A stretch of 25,000 nucleotides of DNA from Glandiceps talaboti (GCF_964340395.1 NC_135557.1:5411216-5436215), one strand, 5' to 3'. Counted from the stretch's first letter, positions 9,761-20,113 are shown. A program made the numbers and translations. The notes: generated by a model from the sequence alone, not told the origin.

Positions 9761-12563
9761 AGACAAATATCCGGGTACTAATTAAATTGACAATAAAGTG
9801 CGAATCACGTGACATACCATTGTAGAATGATAGAGATGTAAACACACTGACTACTGTATCTAGTTGTGGTATATAAACAAGCTAACGTAGATTTGGGTCA
9901 TGGATCTGTAACTTAGAAGCGATTTTATCTGTGACGGCCTGTCGCTTGGGTAAAAGTGGATTACCTGATTGGTATGCAGACGACATCAGACAAAAAATAT
10001 ACATGAATTTTATTTTGACGATAAAAATATGACCACGGTGACTTTTTGTCTGGAATTTTGATATAGATTTATAAATTATGGTTATTCCTATCATTTGATT
10101 TTACAGTAAAATATGGTTGTAACGAAAAATGCAGTTTGTGTTCCGTAAGGTTGGTATTTATAGTAGAAAGGCAAGGCCGATGTGGTGCATGTGGTATCAG
10201 TTAGTCTAATAAATATAAATGTGTATGTAATGTTATGTACTGTATACTTAATGTTATCAGTTGATTGGCGGGTAAAATATGCAAATTAGACATCGAGATA
10301 AAATAAGGAATAAACCCCACAAAGAGACAGTCTGTCAGTATCATTTTTCGTAAAATTAAGCAAATTTTGAAACATATCTTTGGTACGGAATACCGAGCAG
10401 ATATCATTTCTATGAGTGAACTCTAAACGATCAACATTGAAACTATCATCACTCCGTGTCTTCAGACAGTAACCATGGTAATTAAGTAGTTCAGATATTT
10501 TCTTACAGGTTGTTTTTTAAGACTGGTATGAATCTCCAAGGATCAAAGATGGCGTCAATTCGACAGACGAAAGCAATCGTATGTCTCGTCCTCCTCTTAA
10601 GGACACTAAAATCACTATCATTGATTGCAAACTTCAAGAAACTCCCAGACAGACTTAATTATGTTAGGATCATAATTTCGATAGTCAGGTCCCCTGGAAA
10701 ATCGAACAAAATAGTTATTTGAAACCAACTGCCTTCAGAATTTAAGTGACCTGTTGTTAGAATTTCTGGGGTTAGCTAGCTATCCAGTTTCTTAAAGAAT
10801 TGGGGAGGACGATGAGATCACACACGTCACAAGGAAATTCACATGTTTTGCAATCATGCACTTTTGGGAGCAACTTTTGTATAAAAAGTTGTCAATTGTG
10901 AATAATTCCCCCCCCCCCATCCCCACAATTTAGTGCTAACATTTATGTCAATACATCACCATAGTTACTCTGCTTCAGGTCGGGATTTTGTCTCGTTTTA
11001 TCTTTTCATCTTCACCTATTTAATTGTTTTTAATTTTGAAAAAGTATTGCTTAGACCAAAAAATATCGGTCAGAATATCCCTTCTGTGATAATTTGATGA
11101 AATATGTATAGATATCACTGGGCAAAGAAACCAGACGTGCATGAAGGTCAAGAAGAGAAAGAGTTTCTTAACTTTTTGTTTGAAATGTTTAAAAATGTGT
11201 AGGGTCATCGGTTTAGACTAGGTTCAGTCAGGTTATTGGGAAATGAACTGTTGAGGTCAAATGAGTACGCCCTCTACGACAAATTTGAATTTCTCAATTA
11301 ACCGTCAGATGTATTTTTGAATAATCGGCCGAAAAGACAGAGGTACAGCCTGTGTCCTACCAAGTTTTCGATTGCTTCATTTCTTTACTATCAAGACATG
11401 GACAAAGGTAAACATATTTTCTACAAGATTATGTCACATTTTTCTTGAATTAAGTCGCGCGGTTATCGGCCTCCACAAAAAAATTATCTCGGCTAAGTAA
11501 ACCAACGTACTTAAGATATTACGACTTTCGTTCATCTTTATTTCATTTTCATAAAATCCAGACGAATTTAGGGAAATGTTTTTGAATATACATCTTATCA
11601 GAATGTTTGGACGAAGCCTCACTCGTTTGTCATAAGCTTATAATGAACTTGAACCCGGTAACCGTCTCCCATTTTTCTACAGTGACACTTTATATTTTAA
11701 ACCGACATTTGAGTTAACAACGATATATTTATGCAATTCATAATTTTCGATTGACAAGGATTTTTAACCATTAGGAAACATATGCTTGTTAAATCTAACA
11801 ACGACAACGAAAAATTGAATAAGTACTCTGTTCTTGTGGTGATCACACCGTACGCCGCCATCTTTGATTCCAGTTGCCGACAATAGCATTTAATCGCCTG
11901 TTCATTTTCACTCATCGGTCATTTATAGAAAGTAACTTGGTCATATTAAAACAACTTTCTTTGAATGTAAATAATCTAAGAATATTTGGTAGCAAATAAA
12001 AGATGATTCCGAAGCTTAAATAGTTCCATGACATATAATGTCTGCGGCAAAACAAAATTGCATGATACAGACACTAACGACAAAAAGACGATCCGTTTTA
12101 TAAAACCCCATTTGTCAGTTACCTATCAACCCACAAAGTTATCAAGAAAATGTCGGTCTAAACCAATACAAATGTTACCAGACGTACAACCATGGTATAT
12201 CCACATTTACAGTCATAAAGACAAAAATTGCTTAGCAGTTTTCTTTAAACGCACCTAGCACTACTTCGACGCTCTTGTGCCAAGAACTTGTAATGCGAAC
12301 GTAACGGATTGATCACATGCATGTCGTGCGGGGAGCTAGCCTATATGATTTTGTCTGTATAGTTAAGTAACTTATCTGTCCATGTGTGGCTTCCAATACA
12401 TTCAGTAAAAAGTGAAATATCCGTACATTTTGGCTGATTGGTAAAAATTGTAGTATGCTGACTTATTGGCGATCTTTATTGGATTTTTTGACTGCATCAA
12501 TCATTTCTAGCGGTGTTTGTCAATTGTATAAGTCATGGTGTTACTACTAAGCAATATACGTGC
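9761..12563. other. Unique non-coding sequence
   Basis: Nearly 2.8 kb without a credible gene. Short frames occur on both strands (9882-10094, 10201-10407, 11020-11208, 11434-11622 and 11697-11915 minus; 10510-10722 and 12028-12258 plus). None has a recognisable domain, signal peptide plus cleavage site, or convincing splice context. An 11-C run lies at 10908-10918. ATCAAAGATGGCG, a YY1-like 13-mer, occurs on the plus strand at 10542 and on the minus strand at 11856-11868. Confidence 0.5.
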
Positions 12564-12613
12564 ATGTATGATATAGCAATAGAGAGTTGTATTTAGCGAT
12601 AGATATCATACAT
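12564..12613. repeat. 11-bp inverted repeat with 28-nt loop
   Basis: ATGTATGATAT (12564-12574) and ATATCATACAT (12603-12613) are perfect reverse complements. The loop holds an imperfect repeat, TAGCAATAGA / TAGCGATAGA. Possibly a small foldback element or chance. Confidence 0.6.
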
Positions 12614-13002
12614 TACTTTTCGACCAACTATTAAATACATGTAAGTACTTTATTGTGCAATTCAGTTCTGTGATAAGGGTGACCTAAACAAAGATTTATC
12701 AAACTGGAGAACTTTTCTACCTACATTATATTTTTTAGTCTTCTATATTAGTTGATCTAACTTCTGAAGAAGACTGTTTCATTTGGTGAACTTGTACATA
12801 AATAGTGGATGTCAAAATTTTCTTACCAACAGAAACAGACGAAATGTATCTAAAGGTAAAACGCTATTTCATCATCGAATTATGACAAGATTGTTCAAAA
12901 TGATACAACGGTGTTTTGATATCTATGGTTGTCAACCAAAACATCAAAATTGATAGCCAATTTGACAAGAATTTAGAGTCTATTTTAACGTTAGAACGAA
13001 TG
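12614..13002. other. Unique non-coding sequence
   Basis: A+T-rich, with a palindrome GGTTGTCAACC near 12930. No gene is recognised. Confidence 0.5.
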
Positions 13003-13041
13003 ATTCAACGTGAAGTGTTTTCGTAAAACACTCAGTTGAAT
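13003..13041. repeat. Two-tier inverted repeat
   Basis: The outer arms ATTCAAC (13003-13009) and GTTGAAT (13035-13041) enclose perfect inner arms AGTGTTTT (13014-13021) and AAAACACT (13025-13032), with a CGT loop. This could be a stem with an asymmetric internal loop in RNA or a cruciform in DNA. There is no following T tract. Confidence 0.65.
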
Positions 13042-13272
13042 GGAAGTTAAGGGAGATCGACAACTAGTTAACTTCGCTGGGATTTTACAATATAGACAAC
13101 TCTCCATCCATTGAGGACAATTTCTAAATATTACTATTACTGCTTAAGGTTAATATTAATCGATACACTAGACGAACCATGCCATGGTATATTTTTGTTG
13201 AAAGATTCAATATTTTGAAACTTATCAAAAAGTATCTTTGAACTGTGAACAACAGAGAGATTCTGCAATTAG

Positions 13273-13560
13273 CTAGATTAAGTATGAATATTTACTGTAC
13301 TTGTTAAACTCATTAAACGGTTGCATGACCCCTTGTTGATCCATATCGGCATTTATAAATTTATAAAGTTGGGGGCGAAGCACTGTTAATGCGACAGGTT
13401 TTGTAGTAGGATTTTTGTACATATATATTGCATATGATGGATGAATACCACCAATTGTATAATATGACGCCTTTATGTTACTGGTAGGTAGTTTCATAGT
13501 TATTGGTACCATGGTATATGTGAGATTAGATGTAAATCTACACTCGATGTAATTGAAGGT
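13273..13560 (-). CDS. Tentative hypothetical open frame or decayed exon
   Basis: A 95-codon open frame ends at a TAG and is bounded upstream by an in-frame TAA (plus-strand 13561-13563). The first Met is at 13512, but sense-like sequence continues upstream of it, so that Met is probably not the true start. The translation has protein-like composition: an NLT glycosylation-type sequon near residue 12, then IGGIHPSYAIYMYKNPTTKP in the middle, then a hydrophilic tail ending KYSKYSYLI. There is no transmembrane segment, and no family was recognised. A possible internal acceptor (GTGTAG) lies near codon 8 but has a poor pyrimidine tract. Its 5' part overlaps a segment partly repeated near 24.5 kb, where the equivalent frame is broken by a stop. 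It may be a terminal exon, a pseudogene fragment, transposon-derived, or chance. Confidence 0.18.
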   Translation of the reverse strand, partial: TFNYIECRFTSNLTYTMVPITMKLPTSNIKASYYTIGGIHPSYAIYMYKNPTTKPVALTVLRPQLYKFINADMDQQGVMQPFNEFNKYSKYSYLI

Positions 13561-13876
13561 TTAGTTTCTTCGATCTGACAATCAACAATATATTCATTTG
13601 GAAAAAAATCTTATACGCCAATAATTAGACATTGTACATGCTAATTAGAGCTCGTATTATGTTGATATCGTGATTGCATTGGGCCAATGATTTGTGTGTG
13701 GTGGCCAACAAGCCAATTTATTGCACCATATACTATGTGTACAGCTACACAAGACGCCGTTTATCCACAGTTGATTCAATACTGTTCAGGGTGTATGATA
13801 TTAAGAGTAAGGTATTATATCTAACAAAAAGAAAATCGAAAACCATTCAGTTGCAGTTACTGCAGTTTGAATAACT
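13495..13876. repeat. Dispersed repeat or paralogous segment, copy A
   Basis: Shares a run of collinear matches with 24499-24700: ACCATG near the left end; TTCGATC with a following ACAA; then AATTAGACATTGTACATG; then CAGGGTGTAYGATATTA, AGTAA, AACAAAAA and a GCAG..TTTGAATAA or GCAGCTTTAATAA end. Copy A has about 145 bp (13640-13784) that copy B lacks. TAATTAG/CTAATTA arms (13622-13628 and 13641-13647) flank the conserved core. No terminal inverted repeat or tail was found, so the class is unknown. Confidence 0.6.
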
Positions 13877-14840
13877 TTTTTTTTCAAATTTGTAGCCCAT
13901 ATTCCACACAAGAACGACACACTTCAGATGTTATAACCCATAGTATATTAGGGTGGCTATTCCTACCTATACCTACAACCTGACAACACATACTATAACT
14001 TGCCATTTCCAACTTGTCAAACTCGTTATTCTTTGACTAATCTTGACTTTCTTACTATCAAACATTCCGAAGAAGAATAACGCAGTCAGGACTCCTTTAT
14101 CAAATTGACTGTACTTTTCAAAATTCAAAACTTTTCAAATTAAAGTGCTGACTGTGTTTTATCTTCTCAGACACCGTCTTGATTGCCTCATCTACAAAAT
14201 CGTAATACAGTTCTTTTTCTCAGTTTTATTGATTCGGTTTCCTTGTGTCTATCCTCTTCATCTTTGTAAATAAATAAATTAATTAATAGAAATAATATAC
14301 TTACAAACAACATGGAAACGAGATTTTGAAAAATATTTCACAAACATTTCTAAAAGTTATCTATTCAATATTTGGATAATTTAGTTACTGTAAAGTTTGC
14401 AGAAACTATACCTCTAGTTTAAGAGAGTGATTTTGACGGGAAAGTTTTTTATTATTGACGTGAACTTCAAGTCCGATTTCCTTTCTCTAAATTTCATTTG
14501 AAGAATGATTGCCAGTGTTGATCATAGTACGTACCTCAGATACAAACTGTACAGCATGTATTTCAGGATGGTTATATGAAGTTTCAGACTCTGCCACTAT
14601 TTCGTCACGATTTCATGTAAATTAGACAAAATGTATTTTTATTCAGACTAATTATGTCGCATTTGTATTTTGATGTATTTGTCTTAAACAAATGGTCTGG
14701 TTTTTATGGCGACCAACCGTCAAAATTTACGCCTGGAGTTATGTATTCTTATTTTGCGTTGAGTTAGGCTTGTGATCCCTCTATGTACCAGTATGTGCGT
14801 ATGGAGGGGGGGGGGGACTAATACTTTTGATACAATTAGT
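13877..14840. other. Unique non-coding sequence
   Basis: A+T-rich, with a short AAAT/AATT tract (14271-14288) and a 12-G run at 14805-14816. No gene or element is supported. Confidence 0.5.
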
Positions 14841-14933
14841 ATAAATTTGTTAATTGTCTGCCAAAGCCTGAGCACTTGAACACAAATTTACACAAATTTG
14901 TCAATTATCTGCTGAAACTTGAACACTTGTTCA
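14841..14933. repeat. Diverged tandem duplication, about 51-bp period
   Basis: ATAAATTTGTTAATTGTCTG (14841-14860) is echoed by ACAAATTTGTCAATTATCTG (14892-14911). Each is followed by a variable step and then AGCACTTGAACAC or GAACACTTGTTC. Roughly two diverged copies. Confidence 0.75.
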
Positions 14934-15646
14934 ATATGGACTGGTGCGTTGACTTTTGACTTTGGTGTAATGTTATGTTGGGATTTTCCCCAAAAATGTG
15001 AGGAAGACGTTGATAGAAAATATTGGCGGGAAAGTTCTTGAACTGAGATATCCGATTTGTTCCAATAATATTTTCTTAAAATGCTTTGTACATAAGATGC
15101 TGCAAAGTTTCTTTGAAGTTTTTTTTTCAGAATTGTTGTATGTCGTGATGATTAGTGGATTTTATTAAGAACACGCTTAATCAAATCATATGAATCGTGA
15201 AATAATTTGAGTAACTCAGACTAACGCTATGATGTCTTTCATCGATCATGTCAATAAATAACATCCAGTTAATTCGGATTTCGTGATTTTTTTTCTTTTA
15301 TTTAAACCACAGCCATCGCAACGGCAATGAAATAGTTTGATTTCATCAAGATTCAGATCATTTTACTGTGTACTGTTGAAATGGAACACGCCTCAGACTC
15401 GTCGTCTGCACACATACGACAGATATTTTCGCGCCATTTTCCAAGGTGGCATAATCCTGCATGCAGACACGATAGGAAAGGCAAGAATATTTTCTAAAAT
15501 GAATTCAAATTGTGTATATTAGAGACTATCGCAACTTATCCCGTCATCTCGTTCAGATAGTACGTCAAACATATCCCCACGAAAGTGGACAGGTATTCGA
15601 AAAAATGTTATCGTGATCACCAAGTATCAATCATATCATTTCTGCC
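14934..15646. other. Unique non-coding sequence with one E2F-type site
   Basis: GGCGGGAAA lies at 15025-15033 in TATTGGCGGGAAAGTT. The plus frame 15337-15522 (61 codons) has no recognised domain. Nothing else is supported. Confidence 0.5.
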
Positions 15647-15693
15647 AACTAGCCCGACTTCAAACGAACTAACCCGACTTGATCCGAACAGCC
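15647..15693. repeat. 20-bp tandem duplication
   Basis: AACTAGCCCGACTTCAAACG (15647-15666) is followed directly by AACTAACCCGACTTGATCCG (15667-15686), then a partial AACAGCC. Sixteen of 20 positions agree. Confidence 0.75.
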
Positions 15694-16003
15694 AGTCTGT
15701 AGTCAATGTATAAGGTCTACCGTGCGAAGATAGTTAAATTTTATAGTCAACATTTTTAACATCGCTTGCTATTTTAATGTTTACAGTTCCCAAAGAATTT
15801 CCAACGCGCAACATATGAATCCGTTCCACAGTTCAACGCCTTCTCACTTTGAGGTCTTTGAACTCAATCAGAACTGATTACTTGAGGCCATTATTGGATT
15901 TTCTCACAGATAACAACGATATGTAGTTTTTTTATACTAGTACGAGTAGGGGTGAATTTAACTTTAAATGTACATTTTACATTGAAATTGCTGGTACATA
16001 TAC
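15694..16003. other. Unique non-coding sequence
   Basis: About 310 bp with nothing recognisable. Confidence 0.5.
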
Positions 16004-16028
16004 GTATGTATGTATGTATGTATGTATG

Positions 16029-16058
<30 letters not shown>
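16004..16058. repeat. (GTAT)n microsatellite
   Basis: About 13-14 pure units, starting in TACGTATG and ending before AACATTTC. It has the reverse-complement orientation to the ACAT tracts in the first 9.2 kb. Confidence 0.97.
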
Positions 16059-16059
<1 letters not shown>

Positions 16060-16270
16060 CATTTCAAAATCCTTGGATAACAATTATTGTTTTCAGTATT
16101 TTCACTTGTAAAGTGCAAGTTTTGAAAGATCATGATGTAAAATTTATTTTTTTGCTAAGAGAAACTCAAAATAGATGAGGTGTTATCTCATAATTAAATG
16201 GTCACATTCGTCAGTCCAATATATGGTTATCGCATCACCCTAACGGCTTTTGTTTTTTTACTCATTTCAG

Positions 16271-16462
16271 ATGTGGATGCATCAATTTATCAAATCGGGA
16301 GGTTATTCCACGTACCCTCTAGGAAGAATTGCAATAAATATATCGTTGCGATCGAAGTTGGGAATGTCACCCATCACCGTCAACTTCTTCACTGTTACAC
16401 TGGAGAGGTCGGCGTCTGTGTTACGATGTGGTTTTCTTTCTGACGAAAGGTTGTATCCGTGA
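16271..16462 (+). CDS. Very tentative exon after a strong acceptor-like site
   Basis: Upstream is CCCTAACGG (branch-point-like CTAAC at about 16239) and then a pyrimidine-rich run ending CTCATTTCAG at 16270, a textbook 3' splice-site arrangement. Two frames stay open beyond it. One starts ATGTGGATGCATC and runs to a TGA at 16460-16462 (64 residues, including STYPLGRIAINISLRSK). The other, shifted by one, stops about 20 bp earlier and includes YQIGRLFHVPSRKNCNKY. Neither matches a family I know, and no strong donor site follows. The signal may be fortuitous. Confidence 0.13.
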   Translation: MWMHQFIKSGGYSTYPLGRIAINISLRSKLGMSPITVNFFTVTLERSASVLRCGFLSDERLYP

Positions 16463-16908
16463 ACTCGAGTACTTGCTATATTTACGGATTTCCATTACTA
16501 TGATTTACAGGTAGACGTCATCCAAAGTCGCTGGATCTTAAAAACAATATTTGCATCATCGTCTCAGCAAGGCAAGGCGCCAATTGTATACCATGCTTTC
16601 CATCACCCACAGTCAAATTATGGATTCATTACGTCAGCTCTTACGTCATCACTGAACTTGAGTCGTCATCTCAAGACGAGGTATTAGACATCACCACACT
16701 TCCATTTTACCTATTGTCGGGTTGAAGATGCCATGATGAATCGATAGTGATACTTTTGTTGACCCTAAAGTGGCAGATTGATTCCATTTCACATCACGCT
16801 GATAATTACAGAGGTATAGTCAAATTGTAAGTATAGATAGTTTCCCAACAATTAGCTCCCGATTATGACTTACATGCATTTTGACATTTCTTCAATAACA
16901 TATATGTT
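16463..16908. other. Unique non-coding sequence
   Basis: Contains TACGTCA-type CRE half sites near 16629 and 16642, and no gene. Confidence 0.5.
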
Positions 16909-17033
16909 TGTATGTATGTATGTATGTATGTATGTATGTATGTATGTATGTATGTATGTATGTATGTATGTATGTATGTATGTATGTATGTATGTAGGTA
17001 GGTAGGTAGGTAGGTAGGTAGGTAGGTAGGTAG

Positions 17034-17067
<34 letters not shown>

Positions 17068-17390
17068 ATGTATGTATGTATGTGTGTGTATGTATGTATG
17101 TATGTATGTATGTATGTATGTATGTATGTGTGTGTGTGTATGTACGTACGTATGTATGTAGGTATGTATGTATGTATGTATGTATGTATGTATGTATGTA
17201 TGTATGTATGTATGTGTGTGTATGTGTGTGTGTATGTATGTATGTATGTATGTATGTAGGTATGTATGTATGTGTGTGTGTATGTATGTATGTATGTATG
17301 TATGTATGTATGTATGTATGTATGTAGGTATGTATTTAGGTATGTATGTATGTATGTATGTATGTATGTATGTATGTATGTATGTATGTG
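16909..17390. repeat. Long compound (TATG)n/(TAGG)n/(GT)n microsatellite
   Basis: (TATG)n runs from 16909 to about 16993, followed by (TAGG)10 at about 16994-17034 and a GT tract to about 17050. Alternating TATG and GT blocks follow, with single TACG, TAGG and TATT variants, to 17390. Plus-strand Met-Tyr-Val-Cys frames are repeat artefacts. Confidence 0.98.
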
Positions 17391-18032
17391 AATATATTTA
17401 AGTGTTTCATTTATCTTTCCTAATTATATTATTGGTCGTTGTTCAATTTGTATCTAATTTATGTATTTCTGTATCTCTTATTTATTTGTTTATGAATTAT
17501 TTATAGATATATTTAACTACAAACAAAACGTCTTAAAATCCTATGATTTAATTTCATTTTCCTCAACCATTACACAACGTGGTTAGTTTCTATAAAGATA
17601 CCGTTATACCTGAACGACTAGTCGTATATTCTTATTCTACCGTGAGACTAGGCCTGCAACTACTCTTCGACTTCATTGATCTCAAAGATCGGAGAGTATA
17701 TCACCAATATGAATATACATTTTGTGTCTCTTCCCCTCATCACAAATTAAACCATGACTCTCATGAAAACAGGGTATACCAGCAAAGACCTCATTAATAT
17801 TGGTCCATGTCGCGTTGAGATGGCCATCGCTTTCCCGCCAAAAACATACCTTAATAATTAATAATTATTATAATTTCTCATTAAGATAATACTCGTCATA
17901 CAGTCGACTGTACACTGAACTTATCTGTTCAACACAAAAAGATTTATAACATATTATGGTGTGAATTATTCAATAAACACGGATTCCTAATAGGAAGACA
18001 GCGTCATGTATTGGTATTCTACAATTACTTAT
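17391..18032. other. Unique non-coding sequence with one E2F-type site
   Basis: TTTCCCGCC lies at 17831-17839, followed by AAAA as at 5001. An AT palindrome (TTAATAATTAATAATTATTA-like) lies at about 17852-17872. No gene is supported. Confidence 0.5.
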
Positions 18033-18102
18033 TTAGTTTTATGCTAATTGGGAGTATGAATAAATTAGTTTTATGCTAATTGGGAGTATGAATAAATTAG
18101 TT
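18033..18102. repeat. Perfect 32-bp tandem duplication
   Basis: The unit begins TTAGTTTTATGCTAATTGGG and occupies 18033-18064 and 18065-18096 with no mismatch. TTAGTT of a third copy follows. Complete identity implies a recent duplication. Confidence 0.97.
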
Positions 18103-18235
18103 CATAATTTGGACAGTTTAAAGGTCACTCCCGGGTTCTCATAAAGCCATTACGATTCCATTGATATATCGCACCAATCTTTATTCTGGACCATTTTGTT
18201 ACAACTGTTCATCGAGATGATTTTGTAATTGGGTC

Positions 18236-18584
18236 TTAAAGTGGCCATATGGATGAGAATGTGGTAACTATTTTTAAGTTTTAATTTATAAAACAATTTA
18301 GTTTGGCTGCCTACTTGATAAATCAATGTAAATCAAAACATGTCATGTCCTTGGTTGTTGCTCAATAGATAGCAAATGATTAAATAAATAAATAAATATT
18401 ATTGTACGTATAATAACCAACTATTTACATATTTAATTTGATAGCTTTTCGAAAACTGTTGGGTTACCAACACAGACTTGGTCAATATTGTTCCACTTTG
18501 ATTTTTCAAGTAGGAAGCAATGACAAAATTGTTTTATAAATACAAAATAAAAAAAGTAAATCCTCATTCATATAGCCACTTTAA
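18236..18584. mobile_element. TTAA-bounded foldback MITE, copy 2
   Basis: Begins TTAA-AGTGGCCATATGGATGAG and ends with the reverse-complement form CTCATTCATATAGCCACT-TTAA. It shares with copy 1 the outer AGTGG ends, TTAATTTATAAA, CCTACTTG.TAAATCAATGT, TGTCA.GTCCTTG and the right-hand GTAGGAAG. The arms pair over well over 100 bp, and the middle contains TTATTGTACGTATAATAA. It is non-autonomous, with no reading frame. An AAAT slippage tract at about 18382-18398 lengthens the loop relative to copy 1. Confidence 0.87.
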
Positions 18585-18692
18585 GCCCGAAGCGTCAACC
18601 TTTTAAAATATTTCTGGACAATAAACTTTGTGCGTATACTTCACGACTACTGCTATACTTGTTAGAAAATGAATTCGTGTTAAATTATGGTA

Positions 18693-18802
<110 letters not shown>

Positions 18803-18813
18803 TTGGTAGCACT

Positions 18814-18873
18814 GGAACTCTTTCTTGGTTGTAACTCGGAGTTTCACGCATGGCGCGATCATCAGACAGAGTT
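18814..18873 (-). ncRNA. Hammerhead-ribozyme-like fold
   Basis: Read on the minus strand, the 82-bp island between two AT tracts contains CTGATGA (18865 to 18859), then GAAAC (18845 to 18841), then a self-pairing AACTCCGAGTT. This is the core order of a type I hammerhead. Stem II would be a 3-4 bp CGC/GCG helix with CAU in the loop. Stem III would be ACU/AGU closed by CCG, with the scissile U after 18833 in a GUU context. Stem I would be UGU/ACA, extended by AACUC (18873-18869) with GAGUU (18820-18816) across an internal loop. Departures are an unpaired U or UC after CUGAUGA where position 10.1 should pair, and the less favoured GUU triplet. Hammerheads of this kind occur in Penelope-like elements and animal retrozymes; whether this one cleaves is unknown. 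Confidence 0.35.
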
Positions 18874-18879
18874 GTCTGA

Positions 18880-18883
<4 letters not shown>
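18858..18883. repeat. Perfect 11-bp hairpin at the island edge
   Basis: ATCATCAGACA (18858-18868) and TGTCTGATGAT (18873-18883) are exact reverse complements around GAGT. The right arm runs straight into the second AT tract. The stem places a CTGATGA on each strand. Confidence 0.9.

Positions 18884-18948
<65 letters not shown>
18882..18948. repeat. (AT)n tract, right
   Basis: A pure alternating AT run of 67 bp that begins inside the hairpin arm and ends where the 32-bp minisatellite starts. Confidence 0.98.
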
Positions 18949-18949
<1 letters not shown>

Positions 18950-19268
18950 TCATAATAAAAGGTACACAATACCATACGTTAATATAATAAAAGGTACAAA
19001 ATAACCTACATTAATATAATAAAAGGTACAAAATAACCTACATCAATATAATACAAGGTACAAAATAACCTACATCAATATAATACAAGGTACAAAATAA
19101 CCTACATCAATATAATACAAGGTACAAAATAACCTACATTAATATAATAAAAAGTACAAAATTACCTACATAAATATACTACAATACAAAATAGCATACA
19201 TTAATATAACATACAATACATAAATACATTAATATAACATACATTAATACAGCAGAAGGTACAGGATT
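18949..19268. repeat. 32-bp minisatellite, about 8-9 units
   Basis: Units begin with GGTACAAAATAACCTACAT at 18961, 18993, 19025, 19057, 19089 and 19121, then drift at 19153 and 19185 and dissolve into TACATTAATATAACA pieces by 19268. Units 3-5 are essentially identical to one another (ATCAATATAATACAA variant), while the outer units differ. This pattern suggests unequal exchange or slippage homogenising the middle of the array. A partial unit (ACTCATAATAAAA) joins it directly to the AT tract. Confidence 0.95.
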
Positions 19269-20074
19269 AATATGAAAATAAAAATAGCAATGTTTGTAAA
19301 GACATAATGACAGCTGAGTCGGGAGACTGTTCCCTGATAAAAATTATCAATGACAATGTATGTCATGAAATCCATAGTTGATACCGCAGTAACTGTGTAG
19401 ATCTAAGTGCTTTAACGAGACTTTCGTCGATCTTGTCTAAAATACTCAATAATCAAATGTAGACATTTACAAGTTGAAAGTTTCAAATACAATGTATGTA
19501 TCTAAAGTCGTGGTTACCTATTGTTGTCATGACAGCAACAGTAATTTAATTTATACTTTGACTTAGAAGAGTCAAGAGGAACGACTTCAAGTCTTTAATT
19601 TCCAGTGGAAACCTGTGTTAATCAAGAAATTGAGAGAAGTGGGGATCAAATTTAAAGATTGGCGGTCGCCATCTTAAACGAAATCTGAAAAATCTTTTAT
19701 CCCCCTGACGTGGGGTGTAGAAACCGGAAATGAAAATGCAAAGATGAGAGTATAGGTAAGATTTGACGGGGTCAGCAAGGGGTCAGCCATGACTACGTGT
19801 ACTTGCTTATTAACGTGTTAGGCGTTCTGTCTACGTTGTTATTTACTGTCCCTAGCTGAATTTGTCGACAATAAATCTTGTACAGGTTTAGACCCAGACA
19901 GAAGCCTTTGTACCGAGTTAATCTACTACGAAGTCGTTAACATACAAATGTACTTTAACATGATCACGTGACATGATCCAGATTCTGTATTATGTCGGTC
20001 AATTTTCATGTCAATGCAGTTTGGGAATCGCTGTTCTTTGAATGCTCAGCATTTGGTTTCAGTCCATGGTGAAC
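19269..20074. other. Unique non-coding sequence
   Basis: TCACGTGAC lies at 19964-19972 inside CATGATCACGTGACATGATC. No gene or element is supported. Confidence 0.5.
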
Positions 20075-20102
20075 TTGTTTGTTTGTTTGTTTGTTTGTTT
20101 GT
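20075..20102. repeat. (TTTG)7 microsatellite
   Basis: A short pure tetranucleotide tract between AACTTG and TTAATTATT. Confidence 0.95.
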
Positions 20103-20113
20103 TAATTATTAAT

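Noticed and set aside
10510-10722. Plus frame with MASIRQTKAIVCLVLLL, signal-peptide-like, after CAAAGATGGCG
   Set aside because: The hydrophobic stretch is short, the rest has no recognisable domain and no donor site fits; AAGATGGCG alone is a common YY1-type motif.
16994-17034. TAGG repeats as telomere-like sequence
   Set aside because: Pure tetranucleotide inside a TATG tract; neither TTAGGG nor another known telomere unit.
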